Below are positions 35,420-45,404 of a stretch of 64,000 nt of DNA, piece after piece (position 1 is the stretch's first letter; every line of letters begins with the position of its first letter). Source of the stretch: Bacteroidota bacterium (GTDB lineage: Bacteria > Bacteroidota > Bacteroidia > Chitinophagales > Chitinophagaceae); assembly GCA_018266555.1 (NCBI GenBank), contig JAFEAF010000004.1, positions 62,001 through 126,000 of the forward strand, given 5' to 3'. Under the pieces are notes generated by a model that was not told the origin of the DNA, did no database searches, and worked only from the letters and a program-made list of their open reading frames with translations. The translations under genes and the position numbers were made by a program.

Positions 35420-37147
35420 ATGAAATACTATTTCTTTTTACTGGCTATATTTATAACAAGCCATATACATTCGCAAAATATAACGACAAAATTCGAACAA
35501 TCCGGCGGCAAACAATCTCCCACTTACTATGAGATCATTGACTGGTGGAAAAAACTGGATCAGCAATCTGATAAAGTTAAAATGCTTACCATGGGCCCCA
35601 GTGATGCAGGTTTCCCGTTACATGTAATCATGGTATCCAACGATGGGGATTACAATTTTCAAAGCATTCATAAAAAAAATAAGAAGATCATCTTTATTAA
35701 TAATGGTATTCATCCCGGTGAGCCTGATGGTATTGATGCAAGTATGCTGATGGTACGGGATATTGTTATCAATAAATATAAAATACCCAACGACGTTGTA
35801 TTGGCTATTATTCCTGTTTATAATATTGGCGGATGTTTGAACAGAAGCCCCAATTACCGTATTGACCAGAATGGCCCGGAAGAAAAAGGGTTTCGTGGTA
35901 ATTCCGAAAACCTTGACCTGAATCGTGATTTCATAAAATCTGATTCAAAAGAAGCCAGGTCGTTTGCAGAAATATTTCATTTACTCGATCCTGTTGTTTT
36001 TATTGACAATCATGTCAGCGATGGCGCCGATTACCAGCATGTGATGACTTTGCTCGTTTCTCAACACAACAAACTGGGCGGTGTAATGGGAGAATTTATG
36101 AATAAAGAATTTGAACCGGCTTTGTATTCTCTTATGAAAGAAAAAGGGTATGACCTTATTCCGTATGTAAACGCATTTGGCGATACTCCGGAAACCGGAT
36201 GGCCCGAATATTGGGATAGCCCGAGATATAGCAGCGGCTATGCTACTTTATGGCATTGTTTTGCATTCGTCCCTGAAACACATATGCTGAAACCTTATGA
36301 TCAGAGAGTCAGAGCAACATATACACTGATGCAATGTTTTATTGATTTTACAGAAAAGAATGGTTCAAAAATGAAAGATCTTATCAATCAAACCATTCAA
36401 AAGGAAAAAACACAAACTGAATTTCCTCTAAGCTGGGAGCTTGATAAATCTCAATTTGCCACTATTACTTACAAAGGTTATACTGCAGGGAAAAAACCCA
36501 GCGAAGTATCCGGACTGCCCAGGTTATATTACGACCGCAGCAAGCCCTTTGAGAAACAGGTCCCTTTTTATAATTATTATAATGTAACCAGCAGCATTCA
36601 AAAACCCAAAGCTTATATAATTCCGCAAGGATGGTGGAATGTGACTGACCTGCTCAAACAGAATAAAGTGCAGATGTTCCCTTTGAAAAAAGATACCGTT
36701 ATTGAAGTGCAGGTATATCATATAGATACTTATAAGTCTGCTCCGAGGCAATATGAAAAGCACCATATAAACAGTGATGTAAAGATTTCAGTAGCGCTTG
36801 AAAAAATAAGTTTCCGGAAAGGAGATTATTATATTCCTATGAACCAGGAAGCCAACCGGTTCCTGATAGAAACCCTGGAGCCCCAGGGTGAAGACTCTTA
36901 TTTCGCCTGGAATTTTTTTGATGCCATACTCGGGCAAAAAGAAGGATTTTCTGGTTATTCATTTGAAGACATTGCTGCTGAATATTTGAAAAAAGATACT
37001 GAGCTCAAAACAAAACTGGAAGAAAAAAGAGCAACGGATACATCATTTGCCAAAAACGCCTATGCACAATTGAATTTTGTTTTTCAGAATTCGCCCTACT
37101 TCGAACCAATTGCAATGTGCTACCCGGTATTTAGAGTTCCTGAATAA
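35420..37147 (+). CDS. Secreted M14-family zinc carboxypeptidase
   Basis: 575 aa with a signal peptide (about 1-18). Zinc ligands H98 and E101 in NNGIHPGEPDG match the HxxE of M14; the third His is in FIDNHVSDGADYQ and the catalytic Glu likely in FVPETHML. The peptidase domain spans about 30-330; the remaining C-terminal part (about 350-575) is family-specific. It should remove C-terminal residues from peptides in the periplasm or outside. It follows the LytTR gene by 52 bases and may be co-transcribed. Confidence 0.87.
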   Translation: MKYYFFLLAIFITSHIHSQNITTKFEQSGGKQSPTYYEIIDWWKKLDQQSDKVKMLTMGPSDAGFPLHVIMVSNDGDYNFQSIHKKNKKIIFINNGIHPGEPDGIDASMLMVRDIVINKYKIPNDVVLAIIPVYNIGGCLNRSPNYRIDQNGPEEKGFRGNSENLDLNRDFIKSDSKEARSFAEIFHLLDPVVFIDNHVSDGADYQHVMTLLVSQHNKLGGVMGEFMNKEFEPALYSLMKEKGYDLIPYVNAFGDTPETGWPEYWDSPRYSSGYATLWHCFAFVPETHMLKPYDQRVRATYTLMQCFIDFTEKNGSKMKDLINQTIQKEKTQTEFPLSWELDKSQFATITYKGYTAGKKPSEVSGLPRLYYDRSKPFEKQVPFYNYYNVTSSIQKPKAYIIPQGWWNVTDLLKQNKVQMFPLKKDTVIEVQVYHIDTYKSAPRQYEKHHINSDVKISVALEKISFRKGDYYIPMNQEANRFLIETLEPQGEDSYFAWNFFDAILGQKEGFSGYSFEDIAAEYLKKDTELKTKLEEKRATDTSFAKNAYAQLNFVFQNSPYFEPIAMCYPVFRVPE

Positions 37148-37150
37148 TAC

Positions 37151-38398
37151 TCACCTGATTTCTTCTACCCGTTCATCGTGAGTTTTTTGTTTTGAGCTTT
37201 CTTTATCAATTTTTTTGAAAACGATTTGCGCCTGTATCATGCTTATAATAAGTACTCCTATGCTTAGGTAGCCAACGTATCTGTAATTCATTACCTCACC
37301 TGATTTTTTTGTTATGACTATTGCACCTGCTAACAAGGCAGCCAGGCCGCTTCCTAATTGCTGAATACTTCCGTTAATACTCATGAAACTTCCCCGCTGT
37401 TCTGAACCAACTACTTCGGTTACCATAGCCTGTGCCATTAACGCACGGCCGGTAGCCAAAATAAACCAAATTGAAAAAAACAGTATTATAACCGAAAAAT
37501 GAACATTCGGTAAATTGGTAACGATAAACATCATAAACAATGATAAAAAAACCGACCAGAGAAAAATGGGAAGCTTGCCTACTTTGTCCGAGATACGGCC
37601 TAATATAATGGCTGCTATCATGGATGCAATACCACCAAAAAGATAAATCATAGGAATCATGCGTTTTGAAAACCCCTTGTTGAACTCCACATAAGGATTG
37701 ATAAAGGGAATAATAAGAAAATGCCCTATCATCAGCAGGCAGGTAAATAACAATGCTGAACGTTGTACAGGGATCTTACATACCATTGTCAATGACGAAA
37801 AGGGTTTATCATGTTTAACAGAATTTATATGGCTTGTCATTTTGGGTATGTACCGGATGACGAAAGGAATAATTACTAAACCTATGGCGCCAATTAAAAT
37901 AAATGGAATATGCCAATTGAATCGGAAAAGGTTGGTAAGATATAAAGACAGAGGAACTCCAAAAATGGTAGCAGCGGCAAAAGCGCTTACGACCGCTCCC
38001 ATGGCCCTGCCCCTTCTTTCATAAGTAAACAAATCGGCCACTATAGCTAATACCTGTGCCCCTATAATGCCACCAAACAAACCGGCCAGGATTCTTGATG
38101 CTAATAAAAATTCGTATGTGAAGGAAAAACCGCAGGCTAATGTTCCTGCCAAAAATCCAATGTAAGCGAACAAAAGCGATTTCTTCCTGTCAAATTTATC
38201 CACAAACAGGGCGATGATTAATCCGGATATAAAAGCACTTACTGAATAGCTGGCTACAAGCAGGCTGAACTGAAATGCAGTTATCTTTAAGTATGGCAAT
38301 AAATAATTACTGAGCGGCATCATGATTATAAAATCAAGTAGCTGTGTAAAATTCAATGCAGCCAGCAAAAAAAGTATAACCCGTTCGTTTTTTGTCAT
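37151..38398 (-). CDS. Major facilitator superfamily transporter
   Basis: 415 aa with about 12 hydrophobic helices. The loop after helix 2 reads ALFVDKFDRKKSLL, the MFS motif A, and helix 4-5 holds GLFGGIIGAQVLAIVADLFTYERRGRAMG, typical of drug/sugar-efflux (AraJ/YdhP-like) members. Substrate unknown. It ends four bases from the convergent M14 gene, with no clear terminator between them. Confidence 0.87.
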   Translation of the reverse strand: MTKNERVILFLLAALNFTQLLDFIIMMPLSNYLLPYLKITAFQFSLLVASYSVSAFISGLIIALFVDKFDRKKSLLFAYIGFLAGTLACGFSFTYEFLLASRILAGLFGGIIGAQVLAIVADLFTYERRGRAMGAVVSAFAAATIFGVPLSLYLTNLFRFNWHIPFILIGAIGLVIIPFVIRYIPKMTSHINSVKHDKPFSSLTMVCKIPVQRSALLFTCLLMIGHFLIIPFINPYVEFNKGFSKRMIPMIYLFGGIASMIAAIILGRISDKVGKLPIFLWSVFLSLFMMFIVTNLPNVHFSVIILFFSIWFILATGRALMAQAMVTEVVGSEQRGSFMSINGSIQQLGSGLAALLAGAIVITKKSGEVMNYRYVGYLSIGVLIISMIQAQIVFKKIDKESSKQKTHDERVEEIR

Positions 38399-38495
38399 TA
38401 TTTTAAAAGGTGCTAAGATCGTTAAAGTTTTGGCAAGAAAAAATCATGTCAGGGGCCTGACAATGGCTTTTTTATTTTACAGTTAGTTTCGTTTT

Positions 38496-39257
38496 ATGAA
38501 AAAGCTATTCCTCGCTTTATTAATTGTATCATCTTTGGCAATATTTGCTACTGCTTTTATTAAAAAAAATATACCTGTTATTAAAGGCCAAAAAGGATTT
38601 GCAGTTATAGAACTGTTCACTTCTGAAGGTTGCTCGAGTTGTCCGTCGGCTGATGAAGCATTAGGTGAAATTCAAAATGAATACAAAAACAAAAATGTAC
38701 TTGTCCTGGGTTTTCATGTTGATTACTGGGATCACCTCGGATGGAAAGACGCCTTCAGCTCACCTGAATTTACCGAAAGGCAGAAATATTATTCCTCTAT
38801 TTTCAATCTCTCATCTATTTACACACCACAGGCAGTAATAAACGGGCAATACGAATTTGTAGGTTCAGATAAAAATAAAATTGTTGATTTAGTTGAAGAA
38901 CAGTTAAAATCAAGGCCCTCTAAGATTATTAACCTCTTGGCATCTGAAAGTATCAAAGGCGATGTTGATGTAAAATTCTCAGTCAATGAACGGGCTTCAT
39001 CAAAAGATCAACTCATTTTGCTTTTAATTGAAAGAGCAGCCGTTACCAATGTCAAAAGAGGTGAAAATAATGGAAGAACATTGTATCATATAAACATTGT
39101 AAGAAAAATATCATCCCGGCAGGTTTCTGCTGGGGAACAAATTGAGAGTTTCAACCTCCCTTCAGACCTTAGCAAAGGAAATGCTTTCATTGCTTCATTT
39201 TTACAAAATAAAAAAACAGGGGCCATTTCCGGCTTAGATTCTGTAGAAATTAAATGA
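38496..39257 (+). CDS. DUF1223 thioredoxin-like secreted protein
   Basis: 253 aa with a signal/anchor (about 1-22). The core VIELFTSEGCSSCPSADEAL (40-59) is the DUF1223 signature with a CSSC redox pair, followed by VLGFHVDYWDHLGWKDAFSSPEFTERQ and YTPQAVING. The fold is thioredoxin-like; the biological role is not established, though a periplasmic disulfide or redox role is likely. It is the first gene of the rightward accessory block. Confidence 0.87.
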   Translation: MKKLFLALLIVSSLAIFATAFIKKNIPVIKGQKGFAVIELFTSEGCSSCPSADEALGEIQNEYKNKNVLVLGFHVDYWDHLGWKDAFSSPEFTERQKYYSSIFNLSSIYTPQAVINGQYEFVGSDKNKIVDLVEEQLKSRPSKIINLLASESIKGDVDVKFSVNERASSKDQLILLLIERAAVTNVKRGENNGRTLYHINIVRKISSRQVSAGEQIESFNLPSDLSKGNAFIASFLQNKKTGAISGLDSVEIK

Positions 39258-39409
39258 CCTGTTGATCTGCTTAAAAAAGAAATACTCGTTAATTATATGT
39301 AATACCTCTTTTTGTATACCTTCCTGATTCAAAAAAATCAGATATTTCAGGTAAAATTATTGTTTGACTAATGTCTTGCGCCAAACCTTATTCTATAAAC
39401 ATTGCAGCC

Positions 39410-41563
39410 ATGTACCGATTATTTTTTCTATTACTATTATTAAATCCTCCATTTGTTTTTCCCCAAAAACCGGTCGAAAAAACAGTTATAAGAGTTATAT
39501 ATTCTCCCGGGAAACCTCTAAATACTTTCATTCCTTTAAAATCTTTAGGAGCAGGTTTTGATGGTCATGGAAGCGGAGAGATTGACAAAATACTTCTCCC
39601 TGAAAATATAAAAGCGATGCAATCTTCAGGCTACGGGCCGCTCACTTATCGTTTACGTACTGAATTGGCAAATGAAGTCTGGCATTGGAATCCAAACGGG
39701 ACATGGAGTGACGAAAAAAATAAACAAGGATATTGGACGTCATCCGCAGATACAAACAATTATATTTCGCTGTCCTATAGCTACAAACTTCCCCGTCGCG
39801 GTAATACTTATGACCAGGGAGATAATGAAGGTTATTCAAGAATTGATGATGGCAAGGAACCCACTTTTTGGAAAAGTAATCCTTACCTTGACGAGTATTA
39901 TTCTGATTCAAAAAAGGAATTGCACCCCCAGTGGATTGTTATAGACCTGGGAAAAGAGGAATATATCAATGCTGTTAAAATAAATTGGGCGCAGCCCTAC
40001 GCCACCGCTTTCACCATTGATTTTGCAGTGCCTTCAATCTATCAATATTTTACTCAATTTGGTTATTATGAAATTAATGACAGTAGTTTGTGGATGCCTT
40101 TTCTTCATGGATACTTTACAAATCAACATGGTGATAATAAAGTTATCCGTCTTTCAGAGAATTTTACAAAAGCACGGTTTATTCGTATCAGGATGACACA
40201 AAGCTCTCACACTGCATTGCCGGGATCTTCAGATATCAGGGATAGCCTGGGCTTTGCAATACGGGAAATCTATATTGGTACTCTGAATAAGAGGGGCCTT
40301 TTTACCGACCTGGTTCAACATTTTTCTAATAAGCACCAACAAAGTAAGATTTACGTTTCTTCAACAGATTGCTGGCATCGTGCAATTGACATTAACACAC
40401 AAACAGAACAAATTGGAATTGATCGTTTTTATGAATGCGGTCTTACAAACCACTTGCCGGCATTGATACCTGTGGGCATTTTATATGATACACCCGAAAA
40501 TGCATTCGCTTTGGCAGAATATCTTAGTAAGAGAAAGTATATAACTGAAGGAATTGAAATGGGCGAAGAAGCAGATGGTCAATCAGTAACTCCTGAAGAT
40601 TACGCTCAACTTTATGAATTTTGGTCCAAAAAAATAAGACAATCGTACCCGGAACTGAAATTAGGCGGGCCAAGTTTGGAGACTGTAAACATAAAATATC
40701 CGGATGAATTATTTTCAACTCAAACATGGCTCAATCGCTTTTATAAATTCCTCGAGATACACAATGCATCTGAAAATTTTAATTTCTTAAGCTTTGAATG
40801 GTACCCGTTTGATGCGATTTGTAACGATGCCGCTGAACAATTGAAAAAAGCTCCTGCTCTTTTGAATGCCGCCATGAATGACCTTTACAAAACAATCCTG
40901 CCGAAAAATATTCCGATGTATATTTCCGAGTATGGTTACTCGGCTTTTTCAGGAAGGTCTGAAGTTAGTATAGAAGGCGCATTGATGAATGCAGATATTG
41001 TAGGAAAATTTTTATCATTACATGGAGCAAAAGCATTTCTGTATGGCCTTGAACCAAACCTTTTAGAAGCAAATAATGATTGCCTTACTTTTGGCAACAA
41101 TATGCTCTTTGGAAGAAATGAAAAAGGGAAAATACTTTATAAAACGGCTGCCTATTACGGATTAAAAATGCTTACCCAATACTGGGCAACACCCGCAGCT
41201 AAGCCGGTCACGATGTATCCTACTTCAATTAACAAAATAAATAATAAAATTTCATCTTATGCTCTTTACTGCGCTGACAGTTCATGGTCCCTATTACTGA
41301 TCAATAAAGACCCTTTGAAGCCAATGAATATTCACATAAAGATTTTCAACGATAACATGGATTCTGCAATTTTACTGAATTCGCCCGTTACAATTTATCA
41401 ATATTCACCCCGGCAATATAAATGGAAAGAAAATGGCTATTATGGACATCCCGTTTTAAACCTTCCTCCGATAAAAAAAGCGAATCCTGCGAGCCAGGTT
41501 AACCTTCCGCCTTATTCATTAACAATAATACGTGGAAAAGTAAAACAATTACAATTGAAATAA
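39410..41563 (+). CDS. Secreted glycosidase-like protein with discoidin-type domain
   Basis: 717 aa from the ATG at 39410 (signal MYRLFFLLLLLNPPFVFPQ); the frame is open back to 39371. An N-terminal region includes an F5/8 type C-like module (about 160-290: PQWIVIDLGKEEYINAVKINW ... ARFIRIRMTQSS). The C-terminal half looks like a clan GH-A TIM barrel: EGIEMGEEADG has the acid/base Glu near residue 386-387, and PMYISEYGYSAF has a nucleophile-like Glu at 507. A small beta domain ends the protein. I cannot place it in a numbered GH family. It heads the GH2/sulfatase block, 184 bases before GH2. Confidence 0.72.
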   Translation: MYRLFFLLLLLNPPFVFPQKPVEKTVIRVIYSPGKPLNTFIPLKSLGAGFDGHGSGEIDKILLPENIKAMQSSGYGPLTYRLRTELANEVWHWNPNGTWSDEKNKQGYWTSSADTNNYISLSYSYKLPRRGNTYDQGDNEGYSRIDDGKEPTFWKSNPYLDEYYSDSKKELHPQWIVIDLGKEEYINAVKINWAQPYATAFTIDFAVPSIYQYFTQFGYYEINDSSLWMPFLHGYFTNQHGDNKVIRLSENFTKARFIRIRMTQSSHTALPGSSDIRDSLGFAIREIYIGTLNKRGLFTDLVQHFSNKHQQSKIYVSSTDCWHRAIDINTQTEQIGIDRFYECGLTNHLPALIPVGILYDTPENAFALAEYLSKRKYITEGIEMGEEADGQSVTPEDYAQLYEFWSKKIRQSYPELKLGGPSLETVNIKYPDELFSTQTWLNRFYKFLEIHNASENFNFLSFEWYPFDAICNDAAEQLKKAPALLNAAMNDLYKTILPKNIPMYISEYGYSAFSGRSEVSIEGALMNADIVGKFLSLHGAKAFLYGLEPNLLEANNDCLTFGNNMLFGRNEKGKILYKTAAYYGLKMLTQYWATPAAKPVTMYPTSINKINNKISSYALYCADSSWSLLLINKDPLKPMNIHIKIFNDNMDSAILLNSPVTIYQYSPRQYKWKENGYYGHPVLNLPPIKKANPASQVNLPPYSLTIIRGKVKQLQLK

Positions 41564-41747
41564 ATCTCCGCAATTCTGGAGTATTTATTTTCTTATTGAA
41601 TATATAAATTCAACCCATTATTTAAAAAGAAAAACCGGCCTGAAATTATCTGGAATAATACAAGCCTATCTTCCAGCTGAAATTTTGTTGTTTATATTTT
41701 AGCAAGGATGTCATTAAAATAAATTATTTTGGTAAAAAGAAAATAGC

Positions 41748-43808
41748 ATGAAAACAGTTATGTGTAGCTCCACAGGGTTTAGAATATTACCATTATTATT
41801 TTTTTTATTAACAGCAGGAAAAATTGCATTAGCCCAAAGGGACACTATTTCATTTAATAGTGGCTGGCAATTTTCTATTGATAAAAAAACAGAAGGCTTT
41901 ACTCAAAAATGGTTTGAAATTAAATTACCGGGTGCCAAAGCGGTTCATCTGCCTCATACCTGGAATGTGGAGGAAGAAAATCAAAATCATTACGGATGGG
42001 GGTGGTATCAGAAAAATATTTTTATCCCAAAAAACTGGAAAGATAAAAATGTAATGCTGGAGTTTGGTGCCGTAAATCATACCTCCTATATCTATGTGAA
42101 TGGAAAGAAAGTTTATGAAAATATCGGAGATGGGTTTAATAAATTTTTTGTACCGATTAATGCTGCAGTGAAATATGGGAAAGAAAATACAATCACTGTT
42201 GCGGTGAACAATGATTTCGGAAGAAATAAAGTTCCCTTTGGTTCATCATTTGATTGGCCAAATGATGGCGGTATCATCCGCCCCGTTAAACTGATTGTCA
42301 GCGTTAAACCTTCTGCAAATTTTATTCACACCACCCCTTCTCTCAATCTGGCAAGCCATGAAGGCCAGTTACAAATTGATCTTGGCTTTGATGCACCAGA
42401 TAAATTACAATTGGAAATAGCAGTAGCCGAAGAAAACCAACCGACAAAAAATATTGTATTTCATAAAATGCTTGTTCCCGAATGGAAAAATAATAATGCG
42501 TTTGTTAATTTTTCTATTGACAATATTCACCCCTGGCATTTTGATTTTCCAAATCTTTACCGGGTTGAAGTAACGGTTTTAAAAAATAATAAACCGGTTG
42601 ATAAAATTTCAACTACTGTTGGTTTCAGGAAAATGGAGTTTGCAAACGGCCAAACTTTTCTGAATGGTGAAAGAATAAAACTGATGGGTGTAGAATGGAC
42701 AGCGGGTTCTAATCCCGATTATGGTTTTGCTGAACCTGATTCTGTTATTATCGCTATGGGGAAACTTATGAAAAATGTTAATTGCATTTTCAGCCGTCAG
42801 CATTTTCAACAGGGCGATGTCTTTTATGATTTTTGTGACCGGAATGGAATTTTAGTACAACAGGAGGTTCCGTTGTGGGGACCTGAAACGCCGGCCAATG
42901 ACACCATCCGTTCTATCGCCATGAAACAACTGGAAAGGATGATCGGAAATTTATACAATCATCCCAGCATTTTTTCATGGGGAGTAGGCAATGAACTCCG
43001 TGCAAGAGATGCAGACATGAAACAAATGATTGCAGACCTATTGAAACATTCGAGAGAACTGGATCCTTCAAGAAATACAGCCTACGTCAGCAATACACTG
43101 ACACAATCATTTTTCAATAATCCAAAATTTGTTCCCGACGCCGCTGCTGACGGGGATTACCTGATGATGAATGAATATGGAGGCAGCTGGTGGGATCTAC
43201 CTGTTGCAAAAATTGGCGACTATATGGATAGTGTACATTTAAGTTACCCTTCAAAACCATTTTTTATTTCAGAGTTCGGATTGTGCGAACCGAATTTTAA
43301 AGGAGGAGATCAAAGAAGGCTGGAAGATTTGATTTACCACATGGGCATTTATGAAAGCAAGCCGTACGTGGATGGCGCTATTTATTTTGATCTCACAGAT
43401 TACAGAACACATTATCCGGGAACTTCAGAAAATAATAAATACCGGAGAAGAGTGCATGGCATTTACGATATGTACGGCAATCCCAAACCTTCCATGAAAG
43501 TACTGCGGGAAATGTCTTCGCCGGTTGAAGTACAGGATTTGAATCAGCTTGAAAAGGGAAAATTAAATGTGCTTCTGTTCGGAAGCATCGGCCTTCCTCA
43601 ACACACTGTGAAAGGATACAAATTATATTTAAGCAGTAAAGAAGATAACTATTTATCAACAAAAGCATACGATATTCCCGTGTTAAGACCCGGCGAAAGA
43701 ATGAATATAAAAGTAGAAGATAATGGCGGTCGTATTATTACCATTGTGCGGCCAACGGGCTATATAGTATCACAAAAATCTTTTAGCTGGTCAGAAAAAG
43801 ATCAATAG
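41748..43808 (+). CDS. Secreted GH2-family glycosidase
   Basis: 686 aa, signal peptide (about 1-30, ending ALAQ). GH2 jelly roll (35-190), Ig-like domain (195-295), TIM barrel (300-600). Acid/base E416 (WGVGNE) and nucleophile E509 (FISEFG) are present. It is shorter than the GH2 at 603 and has no malectin tail, so it is not a recent copy. Substrate may be a beta-galactoside or beta-glucuronide exposed after desulfation. It is followed after 59 bases by two sulfatases and a sulfatase maturase, all on this strand. Confidence 0.9.
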   Translation: MKTVMCSSTGFRILPLLFFLLTAGKIALAQRDTISFNSGWQFSIDKKTEGFTQKWFEIKLPGAKAVHLPHTWNVEEENQNHYGWGWYQKNIFIPKNWKDKNVMLEFGAVNHTSYIYVNGKKVYENIGDGFNKFFVPINAAVKYGKENTITVAVNNDFGRNKVPFGSSFDWPNDGGIIRPVKLIVSVKPSANFIHTTPSLNLASHEGQLQIDLGFDAPDKLQLEIAVAEENQPTKNIVFHKMLVPEWKNNNAFVNFSIDNIHPWHFDFPNLYRVEVTVLKNNKPVDKISTTVGFRKMEFANGQTFLNGERIKLMGVEWTAGSNPDYGFAEPDSVIIAMGKLMKNVNCIFSRQHFQQGDVFYDFCDRNGILVQQEVPLWGPETPANDTIRSIAMKQLERMIGNLYNHPSIFSWGVGNELRARDADMKQMIADLLKHSRELDPSRNTAYVSNTLTQSFFNNPKFVPDAAADGDYLMMNEYGGSWWDLPVAKIGDYMDSVHLSYPSKPFFISEFGLCEPNFKGGDQRRLEDLIYHMGIYESKPYVDGAIYFDLTDYRTHYPGTSENNKYRRRVHGIYDMYGNPKPSMKVLREMSSPVEVQDLNQLEKGKLNVLLFGSIGLPQHTVKGYKLYLSSKEDNYLSTKAYDIPVLRPGERMNIKVEDNGGRIITIVRPTGYIVSQKSFSWSEKDQ

Positions 43809-43867
43809 GAATTTTAAAATCATTTCATTGATATTTGTATCGGGCTGATACATTAAAAAATAAAGTC

Positions 43868-45397
43868 ATGAAGATAGCCAGGCTGATTATTTTTTTATAT
43901 TTGATTTTTTCCACGTTATCAACTTCGGCACAACGCCGGCCGAATATCCTCATCATTATTTCAGACGACCATGCTTACCAGGCCATCAGTGCTTATGGAA
44001 ATAAGATAATCGCAACGCCAAACATTGACCGAATTGCAAAAGAAGGGGCAATATTTAAAAGAGCTTATGTTACTAATTCACTTTGCGGGCCAAGCCGGGC
44101 CACAATTATTACAGGAAAATATTCTAATAAAAACGGCTTTACAGATAATGAACATTCAAGCTTTGACGGATCTCAAAATACATTCATTAAAGAATTAACC
44201 AAAAGCGGTTATCAAACGGCATGGATTGGTAAATGGCATTTAGAAACCATACCACAAGGATTTACTTATTGGGAAATACTTCCCGGCCAGGGCAGTTATT
44301 ATAATCCTGATTTTATAATGATGGACAGCAGCAAAAAAAGGGTGGAAGGTTATGTCACCAACATTATCGAAGATAAAGCTGAAGATTGGTTAAATAAAAG
44401 AGATACATCAAAACCATTTTGCCTCATCATTGGTCATAAAGCTACTCACCGCACATGGATTCCTGATCTAACAGATATGGGAAGATATGATAATATCAAT
44501 TTCCCATTGCCCAAAAATTTTTATGACGATTATGCAGGCAGGAAAGCTGCATCCATGCAGGATATGACTATTTCCAAAACCTTGATTATTGGTTATGACT
44601 TAAAAATGTTTGATAGTGAAGAGTCTGAAAACAAAGATGGCAATATAAACCGGATGAATGCAGCACAAAGGGCAAAATTTGACTCACATTATAAACCGAT
44701 TTACAAAGATTTTATTTCACAAAAACTTACCGGCCATGCTCTGACTGTATGGAAATACCAGCACTATATGCGGGATTATTTGAGTACAGCTGCTTCTTTG
44801 GATCGAAATATCGGAAGAATACTGGATTATCTTGATCAACATCACCTTACCGGCAATACCATTGTCATTTACCTTTCTGACCAGGGTTTTTATTTAGGCG
44901 AGCATGGATGGTTTGACAAAAGATGGATGTATGAAGAATCGTTTCGAACACCGATGGTCATGCGTTACCCCGGGTTGATCAAACCGGGAACTGTGAATAA
45001 AAATTTTGTACTGAACCTCGACATTGCCCCAACAATGCTTGACGCTGCAGGTGTAAAAATTCCGGCAGATATGCAGGGACAATCATTTCTTCCTTTATTA
45101 CAAGCCAGGTATGCATCAGGAAGAGATGCCATGTATTATCATTATTACGAGAACGGCGAACATGATGTGTCACCGCATTTTGGTATTCGCACAAAACGAT
45201 ACAAGCTTATTCGGTTTTACCAAAGAGTGGACAACTGGGAATTATATGACCTGCAAAAAGATCCTTTGGAAATGAAGAATTTGTACGGGGAAAAAGGATA
45301 TAAAAAAATCACAGAACAACTAAAAATGCAATTGAATGATTTAATTAAAAAATATGATGATACTGATGCAGGAAAAATATTGAAGCAGATAAAATGA
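43868..45397 (+). CDS. Secreted type I sulfatase (GlcNAc-6-sulfatase-like)
   Basis: 509 aa from the ATG at 43868 (signal MKIARLIIFLYLIFSTLSTSA); an in-frame TTG at 43835 is less likely. Metal-binding DD at 33-34 (ISDDHAYQ). The FGly motif is C73 in LCGPSRATIITG, a Cys-type CxPSR site, so activity needs conversion to formylglycine. GKWHLETIPQGFTYW and LPGQGSYYNPDF resemble the GlcNAc-6-O-sulfatase group, and SDQGFYLGEHGWFDKRWMYEESFRTP completes the fold. Seven bases separate it from the second sulfatase. Confidence 0.92.
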   Translation: MKIARLIIFLYLIFSTLSTSAQRRPNILIIISDDHAYQAISAYGNKIIATPNIDRIAKEGAIFKRAYVTNSLCGPSRATIITGKYSNKNGFTDNEHSSFDGSQNTFIKELTKSGYQTAWIGKWHLETIPQGFTYWEILPGQGSYYNPDFIMMDSSKKRVEGYVTNIIEDKAEDWLNKRDTSKPFCLIIGHKATHRTWIPDLTDMGRYDNINFPLPKNFYDDYAGRKAASMQDMTISKTLIIGYDLKMFDSEESENKDGNINRMNAAQRAKFDSHYKPIYKDFISQKLTGHALTVWKYQHYMRDYLSTAASLDRNIGRILDYLDQHHLTGNTIVIYLSDQGFYLGEHGWFDKRWMYEESFRTPMVMRYPGLIKPGTVNKNFVLNLDIAPTMLDAAGVKIPADMQGQSFLPLLQARYASGRDAMYYHYYENGEHDVSPHFGIRTKRYKLIRFYQRVDNWELYDLQKDPLEMKNLYGEKGYKKITEQLKMQLNDLIKKYDDTDAGKILKQIK

Positions 45398-45404
45398 ATA
45401 CATC

